From: Lepisosteus oculatus
Taxonomy: Eukaryota; Chordata; Actinopteri; Semionotiformes; Lepisosteidae
NCBI RefSeq assembly: GCF_040954835.1
Contig: NC_090711.1
Span: 6,083,501 to 6,147,500, forward strand
DNA: 64,000 bases
Direction of reading: 5' to 3'
The notes below the pieces were generated by a model. It had not been told where the DNA came from. It worked only from the letters and a program-made list of their open reading frames with translations, and made no database searches. Position 1 is the stretch's first letter. The number at the start of each line of letters is the position of its first letter. The position numbers were made by a program, and so were the translations under genes. Positions 50,980 to 61,340 of this stretch are shown here, one piece after another.

Positions 50980-52380
50980 TGTGTCATAATATTTTGTCCC
51001 TACAAAATATTGTGGATACAAATTTGGAGATAAAATAAAAAATAATCTTGTTGTTTGTTTGGGTTTTAAAGTAATATTCTTTACACAATAAATAACATTA
51101 TTATTATAACACCTTTCAGACTCAGCCCCTTACAAATATATTTCAAATGGAAAAAAGGGTAAATAACGCGAGCTAAAATGACCAAGCTAACATTGATATG
51201 AATGAGAACGAGTGTGAAAAGTCTGGTTTTAAAAGCAATTTTGTAAAAGGGATTTTAAATAGGGCATGGCTATGAATTCCGCAGTCTCAATACAGTATAA
51301 TAAAGTTTTCTTTTACTTCACTCTTTGGGATACAAATTAAATCACTGCCAGCAGACCTATATCTATGTGTAAATTAAGAACCTGTTAGTTGATATCTGTT
51401 AAATATTAGGGGTTCCGGCAAGTAGGTAATTTATACGTTAGCAAAAGAATTGAGGCGGATGAAATAAAGCCTGAAAAAATGTATCAATCTAAATTGAAAA
51501 CCGTTCCAGAGACGCAAAGCCGCAAGTAATCTTGGCAGAATAAACATGGATCACTCACTATTCCCTCGACGTTGATGCAACTGTATGATTGCTTCTCGGG
51601 GATTTCCTTTGTGTGGTTGGCTTTTATTTTTTGTGAAAAACACATACCATAGTAGAAATAAACGGCAAGGAACAGCATCTGGGCTTATTGATGAGGCATT
51701 CGACAAAGCTACAATTATATGTCCCTTGTCAAACAGAATATCATCTGTAATATCATCCTGAAATAATCTGTCTTTTCACATGCTGACACATAAGAATGAA
51801 ACAAAAGACCTTGTTTTGCCGTTCGCATTTATTGTCACATTTTATAAATTGGTTACAAACCAAAGACGTTTGCAGTTTTTTAAACGGATAACTTGATTCT
51901 GCGTTCTGTGAAGCTGCTCCTTTAGGTGCAAAGCACTTGTCCCGGGAAACTCAAGTCAAACCACCAATTTTCTTTCTTGAAAAGAAAATCGCAGGAAATC
52001 CTTTCGTGCGGTGTAAATGTCTAGGAATCGTACAATTTGTATAATCTAAAAAAAAAACACGTATTGACGAATTCAATTAATGTATTTGGAGTGCGTAACA
52101 TACAATACCCCCTACCTAACATTGCTATGGTAACTTGGAGATTTATGTTTTAAAGATAATGATATTTAAGAGTGCCTAATGCTGTGGGTGTAATAGGGTT
52201 AAATGTGTGAAAACGTGAACTGAACCAGCAGTTTTACCCATATCAAAAGTGTGGAAACGACCTGCGGCACACGAAAAGCGATCAGCTGGTCTCTTCTCCA
52301 TTGTGTCAAATAAGGGGCAGTTTAACTAGGTATCGTTACAGCCATGGTACCTGCTATCTCGTTACTCTACAGACAAAAAT
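50980..52380. other. Intergenic DNA between PRPF6 and the cytokine-like gene
   Basis: AT-rich sequence with no convincing exon. CpG density rises from about 52,200 rightward, toward the promoter of the cytokine-like gene. Confidence 0.5.
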
Positions 52381-52399
52381 TTAATGTTAACACGATTTG

Positions 52400-52807
52400 T
52401 TTTTCTTGTTTAACGAAACTGAAAGCATGGTGATTGATCGCGGAAGTTTTCAAGACTTGATCAGACTAGATTTACGTGAAAAGAGAAGCCCACCACCAAC
52501 AGTAAATGACGGGGTACGAAATTTGAGCTTAGGGGTTGAATTCAGTTGCATGCCATGGCACAAAGTCCACTTCATTGCACGTCCGGCCAGAGACACGCCG
52601 ACTTTAATTTTAAAGAATTTAAGTAAGAATAAACTCAGTGATATTTCCGAGCGTCGCCCAAAACTGCATTTCGGGGACCGTCGAGGAATAAAGGGAGTGC
52701 ATGTCTGAAACGCGGTAGATGCAATCGCAGTTTGACCATGAGAAACTTCTGTTGCTGTGGTTGCCTGACAAATGGGTTTCAAAAATCTGAGGATCATCCA
52801 GTAGACA
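52400..52807 (+). promoter_or_regulatory. Promoter / 5' leader of the cytokine-like gene, with IRF-E/ISRE-type motif
   Basis: At 52,414-52,425 the sequence GAAACTGAAAGC fits the IRF-element consensus G(A)AAA(G/C)(T/C)GAAA(G/C)(T/C) at every position. It lies about 390 bp upstream of the proposed start codon. CpGs are frequent at 52,430-52,720. The leader contains two upstream ORFs: 52,738-52,821, which overlaps the start codon out of frame, and 52,772-52,804, which ends 3 bases before it. The transcription start is not defined, so which of these lie in the mRNA is inference. Confidence 0.45.
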
Positions 52808-55800
52808 ATGATAAATGGTAGGTAAGAGATCGCTTTTGACAACGCTTCTTTATCGAACTGCGCATATCTGTGTCGTGTGTGTGAGTGATTAGGGTCTAAT
52901 GCGGTTTGTGACACGAACTCGGTAAACGGATATAGATAAACGGGTTTAAAGGTGTTCACATTAGTCACGGGTTTGTAATATTGCATTCTGGAACCCAGTG
53001 AATGAGTACCAGTTCAAAAGTACAGTAATTCCCACAAATGCTTTTTGAAGTACGTTTTCCCCGTTTAAGGTTTCATAGTTTGACTTGACTACTGGATAGC
53101 TCTTTGCCACTGCTTAATGAATATATATATATACTTAATATGAATATTTCCAAACACACTGTCGAAGACAGCTGTTCATTAAGCCAGACGTTCACAAGCT
53201 CGGACAAAACGCTTCTTTACGGCTGTAAGAAGTTTCAATAGTAATAAGAGAAGAGACAGTTGAGTTTGTTAATCTTATTTCTCTTTTTTAGTGTGTCTCC
53301 AGGACTCTGATTTGTATTTTAGTGGTAACGGTATTGTTTTCGGACATCTCAAACAGTAGACAGAGGTGCAACTATCAAGAGATCCTCATCGCTTACAAAG
53401 AACTAATCCTCACAGAACTCCAAAGCCTGGTATGTACTTGTTATGTATGTGTTTGTAATGAAACAGGAACTATTGCAAAATGAGGAGCTCAATAAATCAA
53501 AAAAGCTTTCGTGTAGTGTCCAACTACAAGGTTTAATGGTTAAAATAATTTTACAGAATATACTGTAGGTACACGTCATTGTGGACAGAAGTCCCTCTTC
53601 GGGTGATGATACTATTTAACTTCATCTTTATATATGTTTGAGTGTGTGTTGGATTTATACTGTATGTGGGTATGTTGTCTGTGCATTCATGATGTTATTT
53701 GCCTGACTTTTACGGGAGTTATTTTAAAATACTAAAAGGCAACAGCCTTTCTCAATGCGAAACATTGTCAGAGTCAGTGAGTTACTGCCCTCTTGTGGTT
53801 TGGGAGATCTTGTAGCGATTCAACCTAAATTAATTGCTGTTGTGGACTGATCAATATTCTTCTTTTTTAGAACCTCACAGGTCCTTATGACACATCAAGT
53901 GAAAATAAAAATTTAAGAGACCATTGCCCCTCTGGAAAGGTATGATTTAGAGTTTAGCCATTTTAGTTCCACTAATGTAACTTGTGTGTACTTTACCTGA
54001 TGTGTGTATGTCCTGTACAGTATACATGTATACTGTATGTGTCTGGTATTCTGGTATAGTATGTAAAACTCCAAGGATCTTTAAATGTATATATACACTA
54101 GACAAAATCTAAATCACCTTCGTTCATGCTGAGAGCATGGATGATAGTGATTACTCGGACAAAGCTCAGTTGTATGTTTTGCCTTTCTTGCATGACTTAA
54201 AATCAAGAGTATAATTTGTGAATGGAGATTTGTAAAGATTCATAATACACTACTGCTATCAATCGTAACTCAAATTAAATTCCAAATTCTATTAGACTGA
54301 CAACTGTAGGAAGTTACATGACTTACGCTAACTGTATTGTTATCTTAGAAAAACAATTAACAAATCTATTTAATTAAAATGTAAACAACAGAATCTAGAC
54401 TGGTCTATTGTGTATTTGCAGTACCTAGTACTCTATTAAAGTTAATTAATGCATATCGTTATAGTTACAGTATGTAATATTCTCGTATATTTTTTAGAAC
54501 AGGAGGAAAACAAAGAATACAGAAAAAAATAAATCTCAGAATTCCCAAGGGAGGCTGTATACACTATCTTAAAATACATGAGTGAACATAATTATTTCTG
54601 TAGGGCACCGGTTTCTATCCGTAGAGTATAAGAACAATAGAAGACAGTATTCTGAGCAATATAACTCAGTTTTTAATTCCTTTTCCAAGATGTCACATCC
54701 TAGTCCTGTTTTGCATGCACCATGACAAGTAGAACAATGTTCTATGAAGCCACAGTAAGCCCGTTGTTGAACAATTGTCAGGAAAAGTCAGTAAGTTTTA
54801 ATTTCTAAGCATATTGTCACATAAAATGCATTGATTCTGTAACAAAAACCTTTATTCAGATCAGGAGGCAGGTCAGAAAGAAAACAGTTCAATACCATTC
54901 TCCCTTACAAGAGAGGTATTCAGCACCAAGGACAGCACACGGCAGATTTATTTTTTTCGTGTTTCAGTGCCATTGGGGTCAAGGGAATTGTGAAAGGTGT
55001 TGGTCTTATGTCAGTCAAACCACTAGGAGTTCTCAAAAAAAACTAGTCCATCAAGTTACTCATTGAGCTAAGCATGGGGATTTCTGATAGTCAGAGGAGA
55101 AATTATAAGAGAAAACGTGGAGAACAATTTCACGATTTTCAAGCAGTAAGTTGTATACTGCCACCCCATAATCAGTTTTTTCATGGCTAGGCAACAGTGC
55201 ATGATGATACAGCAGAGTATAATTTGTGCTGGAACTGAGTACTTTTCATTTGAAGATTGATGATTGGGCTGTAAATCTTTTGTAAATATGATACTCTATA
55301 GGTTTAGAGAAACATGAAGTTAATTAAAAGGGAAGTTTTTTTTTCATTATGCTTTTGGACACTTACGAGGAAGCATGTCTTGGAATAGGATGCAAAGTCT
55401 GAATTATCTGCTAAATAGCCTTCTAGCTTAATATCTGAATTCAACTAATTGCTCTGCCAGTGCTTTGTTTCAAACCCTGAAATTTTATTTTGATTATTTT
55501 AGGTACACCATATCCTGCAGTCTATCTACAATATGACACAGTTTTTTAAATGTCAAGTCAAAGGTAAAGGATCAAATAACCTAGGTAACCCTGTGAAAAG
55601 AATGGAAATGGTTATTAAACAAAACTGCAATTATGCTGACCTGGTAAGTTACTGTGATATAACACTTTAGAAGAGGGCTTAAGTCCAGCAGATATTATGA
55701 GTTTATTATAATCATCAACAGACTTATAAGTTTATTTTAATCATCAACAGACTTCAGGAAAAGAATTTAAGTAACTCACTTAAGGCTTATTCTTATTGAT

Positions 55801-56270
55801 TAAGGAATCAATTTGGAGATTTTAATCCTCATGTACAGTAGGTTCTGAAACTGCTGGTGATTTCAGAAGGAACAAAAGTCTGTGATAATGAATTTCTGCT
55901 CAGGGATGTGAAGATAGAAGTGAATCTAGGGACTGTAGTGAAAAAGAGAGAACAATATTCTCCTTTTCCCCAACATCATTGTTCGCTGTGCTTCCACAGT
56001 TTTGAATAGCGCATGTACACAACACAAATTCTCACCTGGTGATGCTTCAAAAGAAATGATTTTTTTCTCCAAGAGGTTAACAAGGAATATATGCTTTGGT
56101 ATTTTGTTTTTCAGATAAGAAGATCAGAAGGTGACCCAGTATGCACAAATAGTAAAGGTTTAGGAGGGAAAAGAAGGAAAAAAAAGAAAAAGAAGATTAT
56201 CGAGGCCTTAATATTGTGTTGGAAGAAGTTACAAATCATGTATTCTCCAAAACCAAAAAGAAAGACATAA
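52808..56270 (+). CDS. Short-chain four-helix cytokine-like secreted protein, IL-7/TSLP group, complete, 5 coding exons
   Basis: Exons: 52,808-52,821; 53,303-53,429; 53,871-53,939; 55,503-55,643; 56,115-56,270 (168 aa). Intron 1 is phase 2, the rest phase 0; all are GT-AG. Residues 1-22 form a signal peptide with hydrophobic core TLICILVVTVLF. The mature part has six cysteines (27, 66, 87, 112, 127, 152) and N-glycosylation sites at Asn48 and Asn80. Residues 28-47 suit helix A. IL-7-like features are FFKCQVKGKG at 84-93 and a final ALILCWKKL helix at 148-156, with C-W as in human IL-7. TSLP-like features are a Cys-aromatic-acidic/amide start (CNYQE) and a Lys/Arg tract (136-144) just before helix D. 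Length fits IL-7 (177) and TSLP (159). The tiny first exon is the least certain part. A cytokine is likely; which member is open. Confidence 0.75.
55700..55755 (+). repeat. Short tandem duplication, 29-bp period, two copies
   Basis: Two adjacent copies of 'agtttattataatcatcaac' plus 'agactt', the second with one change, lie in the last intron of the cytokine-like gene, 57 bp past its fourth exon. Confidence 0.75.
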
Positions 56271-56340
56271 ACTAGGAGGAATACACACTAAAGGAAAGAA
56301 CTGTTAAGGGATTTGTAAATAATCAATAAAGATTTTAGCA
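56271..56340 (+). other. Short 3' UTR and AATAAA signal of the cytokine-like gene
   Basis: AATAAA occurs at 56,325-56,330, only 55 bases after the stop codon, so the shortest 3' UTR would be under 90 bases. It lacks the ATTTA instability motifs usual in cytokine messages; such motifs appear only further downstream (for example around 56,530), in any longer form. Confidence 0.5.
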
Positions 56341-58215
56341 GTTACAGTCAAAAACTGTACAAAATATAAGCTTTTGCCACACCTAATGTGAGAGCTTTTA
56401 TAAATACTTTAAGAAGAAATATTTGGAAAGACACTTACATATTCATAGAAATGTACCATACTCACATACAGTATGCTGTATAGATACTGGGACTTTGAGA
56501 GTTAGATGTATTAAATGCATCATTTTTCATTTAATCATTTAAAAATTAAAATATAAAAGACTTTTCAACTTCTGTTTTATTTTTTTGTTTAGTAGGTTGT
56601 ACTATTTATTAACATGTATCCCCTTAACCTAAACCTATGCTAGTTATAAGAACAAGAATATTATTTTTTTATTTATGTTTGTAATTATATGTTTTCCAAG
56701 AGATAGATTCTTTGTTTTTAGTTGATGTTGTTCACCATCACAATATTCTAATTAATTCTGAGATGTGCCTGTCTTACAATATCAGCATGGTGTCATAAAT
56801 GATGCTATAAAATAGCATATCTTGTTATTAATATGGTCTAAGAAGATCTTTTTAAGCTATAATGCATTTATTATTGTAGACATTTAAAAATGCTGTTTAA
56901 TCTGTATGGCTAACGTAAAGTTATATTGTTAACATGTACTGTATTTACATACTATATTGCCTGTATAGCTGGTCCTTTGTACTGTATTTACATACTATAT
57001 TGCCTGTATGTTCTATTGTGGGTATTGATTTTGTCTCCAAGATCCATCCAAAAATATATTAGCTGAAGAAAATGTTTATATGACTATAGGGTTGTTATGA
57101 GTCAAGTTAGCTGATTAACAGAATGACCTTCAAGGTGTTGACGTTCAGTTGGTATCCAAGATGGTGCCGTTCCCATGGTGACGTCACGCGTGCAGCTCTT
57201 TCTTCAGTACTTTGAGGTCAATGAAGGGAAAAGATTCGAGCTCTCCATTTGGTGCTTTTATTGAAATGCAATGCTATCATATGCTTGAGAGTTAGAAGCT
57301 TGATTTAAATGGATATTGTAAAAGATTGTATAACCTTTATAAGATAGTTTGTGACTAAGGTGCAAATAGAGTGAGGTCAATAAAAGAAAACAGAAAATGC
57401 ATGTTGTTGTATATTTGGATGTTTCTGTGTTCAAAACTTCAATGATGGCCATCTTTCATCTGTTTCATGACGTGCACAAGACTGCAGTTTATAGATCGGT
57501 TTAAATAAACCATGTCTTTTCTTCCTATGAATTATTGTTATTACATTTACTGTATATGAAGTATTTTAATCCTACTTTATTTGATTAGCTTTGTGATTTT
57601 ATTTCATGTCTTGTAATACACTGTGGATTTAGATTAAAAACACCTCAATTCACTGAATATTATTTCAAGGTAGTTAATATTACATGCTAAAATAAAGATT
57701 AGAACAACAATTGAATTCAGCTTGGCCCTATAGGTGTGTAGTCATTTTGAATTATAGCACAGTGGACTAAACCTAGTCCTGGTTGGCCAGTCTGAACATA
57801 GGTTTTATATGTCTAATTAGAGAGCCGGAATTTGAAGAGCAGGGAGAAGTTTGTAAATTGGTCCAATTTAACAAATAACTCCTCAAGAGCTGTGGAATGT
57901 TTTTTTTATCCCTGCATTGAGGCATCTACTATTGCCCTAAGTTCTTTTGTGTTAGTATTTTCCCCCCGAGAATAATATTACTATTATTTTAAAGACTAAA
58001 ATACATATTGTTTTTATATCAGATTGTTTAAATATCGTAATTTTACTTTATTATGTTTTTTTTTTACAGATTTCTATAGGGAAGTTTTTCCAATGGTGCC
58101 ATACCTGCTCCATAATGAGGCCAATACCTATTAAGGATTAATTTTCTATGGAGATTCTTAAAATGTTTATATTGTATAATCGGAACCTTTTTTCTAATTG
58201 GTTTTTGGTTCCTTA
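56340..58215. other. Intergenic DNA between the cytokine-like gene and AAR2
   Basis: AT-rich, no exon seen. It contains a 31-bp direct duplication (56,936-56,966 and 56,979-57,009, 'gtactgtatttacatactat' and continuing) and a CpG-rich patch at 57,130-57,200 with a palindromic cAMP-response element. Confidence 0.5.
57150..57200. promoter_or_regulatory. CRE and YY1-like cluster, candidate regulatory site
   Basis: A perfect palindromic CRE, TGACGTCA, lies at 57,179-57,186, inside 'ccatggtgacgtcacgcg'. A YY1-like 'ccaagatggtgcc' lies just upstream at about 57,156-57,168. No exon of a known gene starts here; it may serve AAR2, the cytokine-like gene or an unannotated transcript. Confidence 0.35.
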
Positions 58216-58330
58216 ACAAAAAAGGACCGGAAGTGAGCTCTCTGGTACACAATACGTTGCTACGCGTTTACGTTCAGGAACGTGGAGTTTTGTCTGCTAT
58301 GCTACAGAGCTACGCTCCGTGATCGTTCAG
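58215..58330 (+). promoter_or_regulatory. AAR2: AAR2 promoter and inferred 5' non-coding exon
   Basis: A full ETS/GABPA site ACCGGAAGTG lies at 58,226-58,235. About 95 bp downstream, 'gatcgttcag' is followed by a donor GTGACT, so a non-coding first exon may span roughly 58,250-58,330. It would splice to the acceptor 'ctttctag' just before the AAR2 start codon. Confidence 0.45.
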
Positions 58331-58923
58331 GTGACTTCATTATATATTGACTAAATATATATTAGGCCCTCAAAGGTAACGTTTTGCTGGCTAGAAAATT
58401 ACGGTACAGTGCCAAGAAATCGTATTGTTGAAGTCGCAGTTAATTAGAAAGATTTTTTTAAAACGAAACGTTTCAACACAGTTTTTTTTTCGTAATTTTA
58501 TACTTGCATCTTTGTGCTAAAGGAATTATACGACTATGGGAAAACATCTTTGTTTTTCTAAGTTGGGGTTAGTGATTGTGACTGATAGTATAGATCATTC
58601 TTAGCACTTTTTAATGTAAAATACCGGGTAAACTGATCTTGACATTTCATTCTCACGCTGTCTGGAGCCACAAGAACGACTTAATTTAAAAGTGAATTGT
58701 CGTTTTTTTTTCCATTGTAGATAAGTTGACTATTTTAGGTGCGAATTGTAGTTGCAGAAGCCTTGTCGAGTATTATGGAGGAGCCATACCTAGGTCCTTT
58801 TGTTTCAGAAATGTCACAATGTTTTGCTTTATTAAAACCTTAGCTCCTAGGTTATTTTATTTGATGTCTTGCTGTGGTCCATGTAAGTGTTTAATTGTCA
58901 GTTTTGTGCTCTTTCTAGTAGAT

Positions 58924-60893
58924 ATGGCCAGCATGGACATGGATCCTGAACTGGCCTGCAGTCTGTTTGAGGAGGGGGCCACACTGGTTTTGTTGGGGGT
59001 GCCCGAGGGGTCGGAGCTGGGGATCGATTACAAGACCTGGCAGGTGGGTCCCAGGTTCCGAGGGGTCAAGATGATCCCACCGGGCCTGCACTTCCTGCAC
59101 TACAGCGCTTCCAACAAGCCGGAGCAAGGAGGGGAGACTGGGCCTCGGACTGGGGTCTTCCTCTCTCTCAAAGCCCGAGACGTCCTGCTGGCTCACTGGG
59201 ACAGCCAGCAAGAGGACCTGGACTTCTCCGCCTCCCAGAACGAGGAGGAAGTGGCCCGGGTGCGGGCTGGGCTGCGCGATCTGGACCGCTTTCTGGGACC
59301 GTACCCCTACGACATGCTTCGGAAGTGGGTCTCCCTGACGGACCGCGTCACCCAGGAGGTTGCACAACGCCTGCAGCCCCTGAATGGCAAGATCTGTGCC
59401 TTCAGCGATGTGGTACCGGAACTGTCGTTGCCTCACACGGAAGATCGGGTCCAGCAGAACCTCCCACGGTACGACATCCAGTGCCAGAGCATGCAGGAGG
59501 GTTTGGACAGGCTGCCTAAGATGAAGCTGAGAGCCGGCACAGAGCTGCGCTTCTCAGAGATCCCCAAACAGACCTACCCTGAGGGGGCCACACCTGCCCA
59601 AATCACCCAGTACAGTATGGACCTCAGTTATGCCCTCAACAGCTTACTAGAACGCTACTACAAAGACGAGCCACTGCAAGTGCTGGGTGAGTTCTGGACT
59701 GAAAAAACACACTCTGACACAATTCAAAGCCTTTACAGTTCCTTGCATTGATTGATGCTATAAAATGCCAGCCTTTTTTATTTTCTGAACACATACAGTA
59801 AATCAGGAGATGACTACTAGCCTGTGTAGTTGAATGCCATTCATTTCAGTGTAATTCTAACAAACTTCAGTTTTCAGGATTCCAATAAGCTTTTGCTTTT
59901 GATGCAGTTTGTAAGTAAATGACCTTTCCTCTCCTCCTTCTCTCTTTTTTTTTTTTTTCTGTTTTGCTGTCCAGGGGAGTTGCAGTTTGCATTTGTGTGT
60001 TTCCTGATTGGGAATGTGTATGAGAGCTTTGAGCACTGGAAATGTCTTCTGAACCTGCTATGCCGCTCTGAAGAGGCTATACTCAACCACCGGAACCTGT
60101 ACCTCCACCTCATCCCTGTTCTCTACCACCAGCTGGGAGAGATTCCCCCCGATTTCTTTGTAGACATCGTATCCAAAGACAACTTTCTCACTTCCACCTT
60201 GCAGGTAGGTTGTTTGGTTCTCTTCACAAAGCTGGTCTTGCTGCCTCAGTGCTGTGCAGCGTAGGAAGACTCCAAATCCAGAATATGAATAGTAAAAGAA
60301 GGGTTAAAGTCCTGCGTGATCTAGCGCTTCATTTAGGCCATAATCGGGGCTCTTATAGATTTTCATTATCTAAGCTGTTTGTCACCCCAAGTTTTACCAT
60401 GGTAAGTTGTCTTCTCTTCCGAGTTTTTTTTTTCTGTTGAAAATTGAGATCGTGTTTGATCTACCAGTTTATCTGGGGACTCACAGTATCTGAGAGTTAT
60501 ACATAAAAGAGTAGCTAGGGAAGAGTACAGAAAGAAGCTTAGTCAGACGTTTTTCATTTAAAACAAAATCATGTTCTTCTTTTGTTTTTTGCCGTACACC
60601 AGCCAGGAGAATACGAGGGTGGTTATAACACCAGCCAGGAGAATACGAGGGTGGTAATAAACGAGAGGTGGTCATGTGGCCCATCTGCATGTTCTGCACT
60701 GATCTCTGATTTTACTCTTGCCCAGGAGTTCTTTTTGTTCACGAGTGGGCCTGGTGTGGACAGTGGTCTTCGGAAACGGGCTGAAAAGTTCAAAGTCTAC
60801 CTGACCAAGAAGTTCCGGTGGGATTTTGAGATAGACCCCGAGGAATGTGCCCCTGTGGTTGTAGAGCTGCCAGAAGGAGTGGCTCCAGAATAA
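58924..60893 (+). CDS. AAR2: AAR2 splicing factor homologue (U5 snRNP assembly factor), complete, 3 coding exons
   Basis: AAR2 binds PRPF8 in a cytoplasmic U5 snRNP precursor and is exchanged for BRR2 during nuclear maturation. Coding exons: 58,924-59,686; 59,975-60,204; 60,726-60,893. They join in frame to 386 aa (human 384). The N-terminal domain reads [19 protein letters not shown], then [22 protein letters not shown] and [10 protein letters not shown]. The helical C-terminal part includes [20 protein letters not shown] and [15 protein letters not shown], ending [24 protein letters not shown], all strongly like human. ATG 58,924 is preceded by a splice acceptor ending at 58,920, so the longer open frame to the left is intron. 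The first coding exon is much richer in G+C than its surroundings. Very secure. Confidence 0.97.
60599..60658 (+). repeat. Tandem duplication, 32-bp period, in AAR2 intron
   Basis: Two copies of 'ccagccaggagaatacgagg' followed by 'gtggt' lie in tandem 70 bp upstream of the last AAR2 exon. Near-identity of the copies implies a recent duplication. Confidence 0.8.
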
Positions 60894-61340
60894 GGCTACC
60901 GTCTGGGACAGCCCAACAAGAGAGTCGAGCCAGGATGTTGGGCATATCGGTGAGTTATGGATTCCTGACGGCACTGGATTTTTTTTGGGATTGATCAACT
61001 GTGCTTGTAACAGAGACCTGTAGTGGAATAGAGAAGTCTGGTTTCCAAAAAGAAAAGTGTGGGCTTGTTGGGAATTTTGTAGATGTTTTTTTAATAACAT
61101 TTTGCTCTGTGGCACACAGATGGACAGCACTCTGAGCAGATCTCTGAAGATAACCATCTGTATCACTTCTTGACAAGGAGACAGGTTTTTCATTTCCTGA
61201 TTGGATTTTGGAAGCTGTTCGGTGCTCTGTTTTGTTTCACATATGTGACTACAAAACGTAAAGACTTCTCATGATTTTGAAGTTTCTGCAACTACTGTGG
61301 TATTTGGGGTGTGAATGAAATTAAAAATTGAATGAAAGTC
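60894..61340 (+). other. AAR2: AAR2 3' UTR
   Basis: No further open exon follows the stop codon. An ATTAAA hexamer at 61,320-61,325 is the first plausible polyadenylation signal; AATAAA at 62,008-62,013 could serve a longer message. Confidence 0.45.

Noticed and set aside
52450-52986. Minus-strand open frame of 178 codons overlapping the cytokine promoter and first exon
   Set aside because: It lies antisense over a CpG-rich block where stops are rarer by chance, lacks recognisable domains or splice context, and conflicts with the better-supported plus-strand gene.
53292-53302. Earlier acceptor (ttttttag) for cytokine exon 2
   Set aside because: Using 53,292 gives no in-frame upstream ATG with a compatible donor, whereas the acceptor ending at 53,302 joins in phase 2 to ATG exon 52,808-52,821 and yields a proper signal peptide.
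52808-56270. Assignment of the cytokine-like gene to IL-2, IL-15, IL-21 or IL-9
   Set aside because: The cysteine spacing and C-W-K-K C-terminal helix with a preceding basic tract do not fit those members as I know them; IL-7 or TSLP fits better.
58726-58923. Leftward extension of the AAR2 open frame
   Set aside because: It has no homology to the AAR2 N-terminus, and a splice acceptor (ctttctag) ends 3 bases before the conserved start codon, so it is intron read-through.
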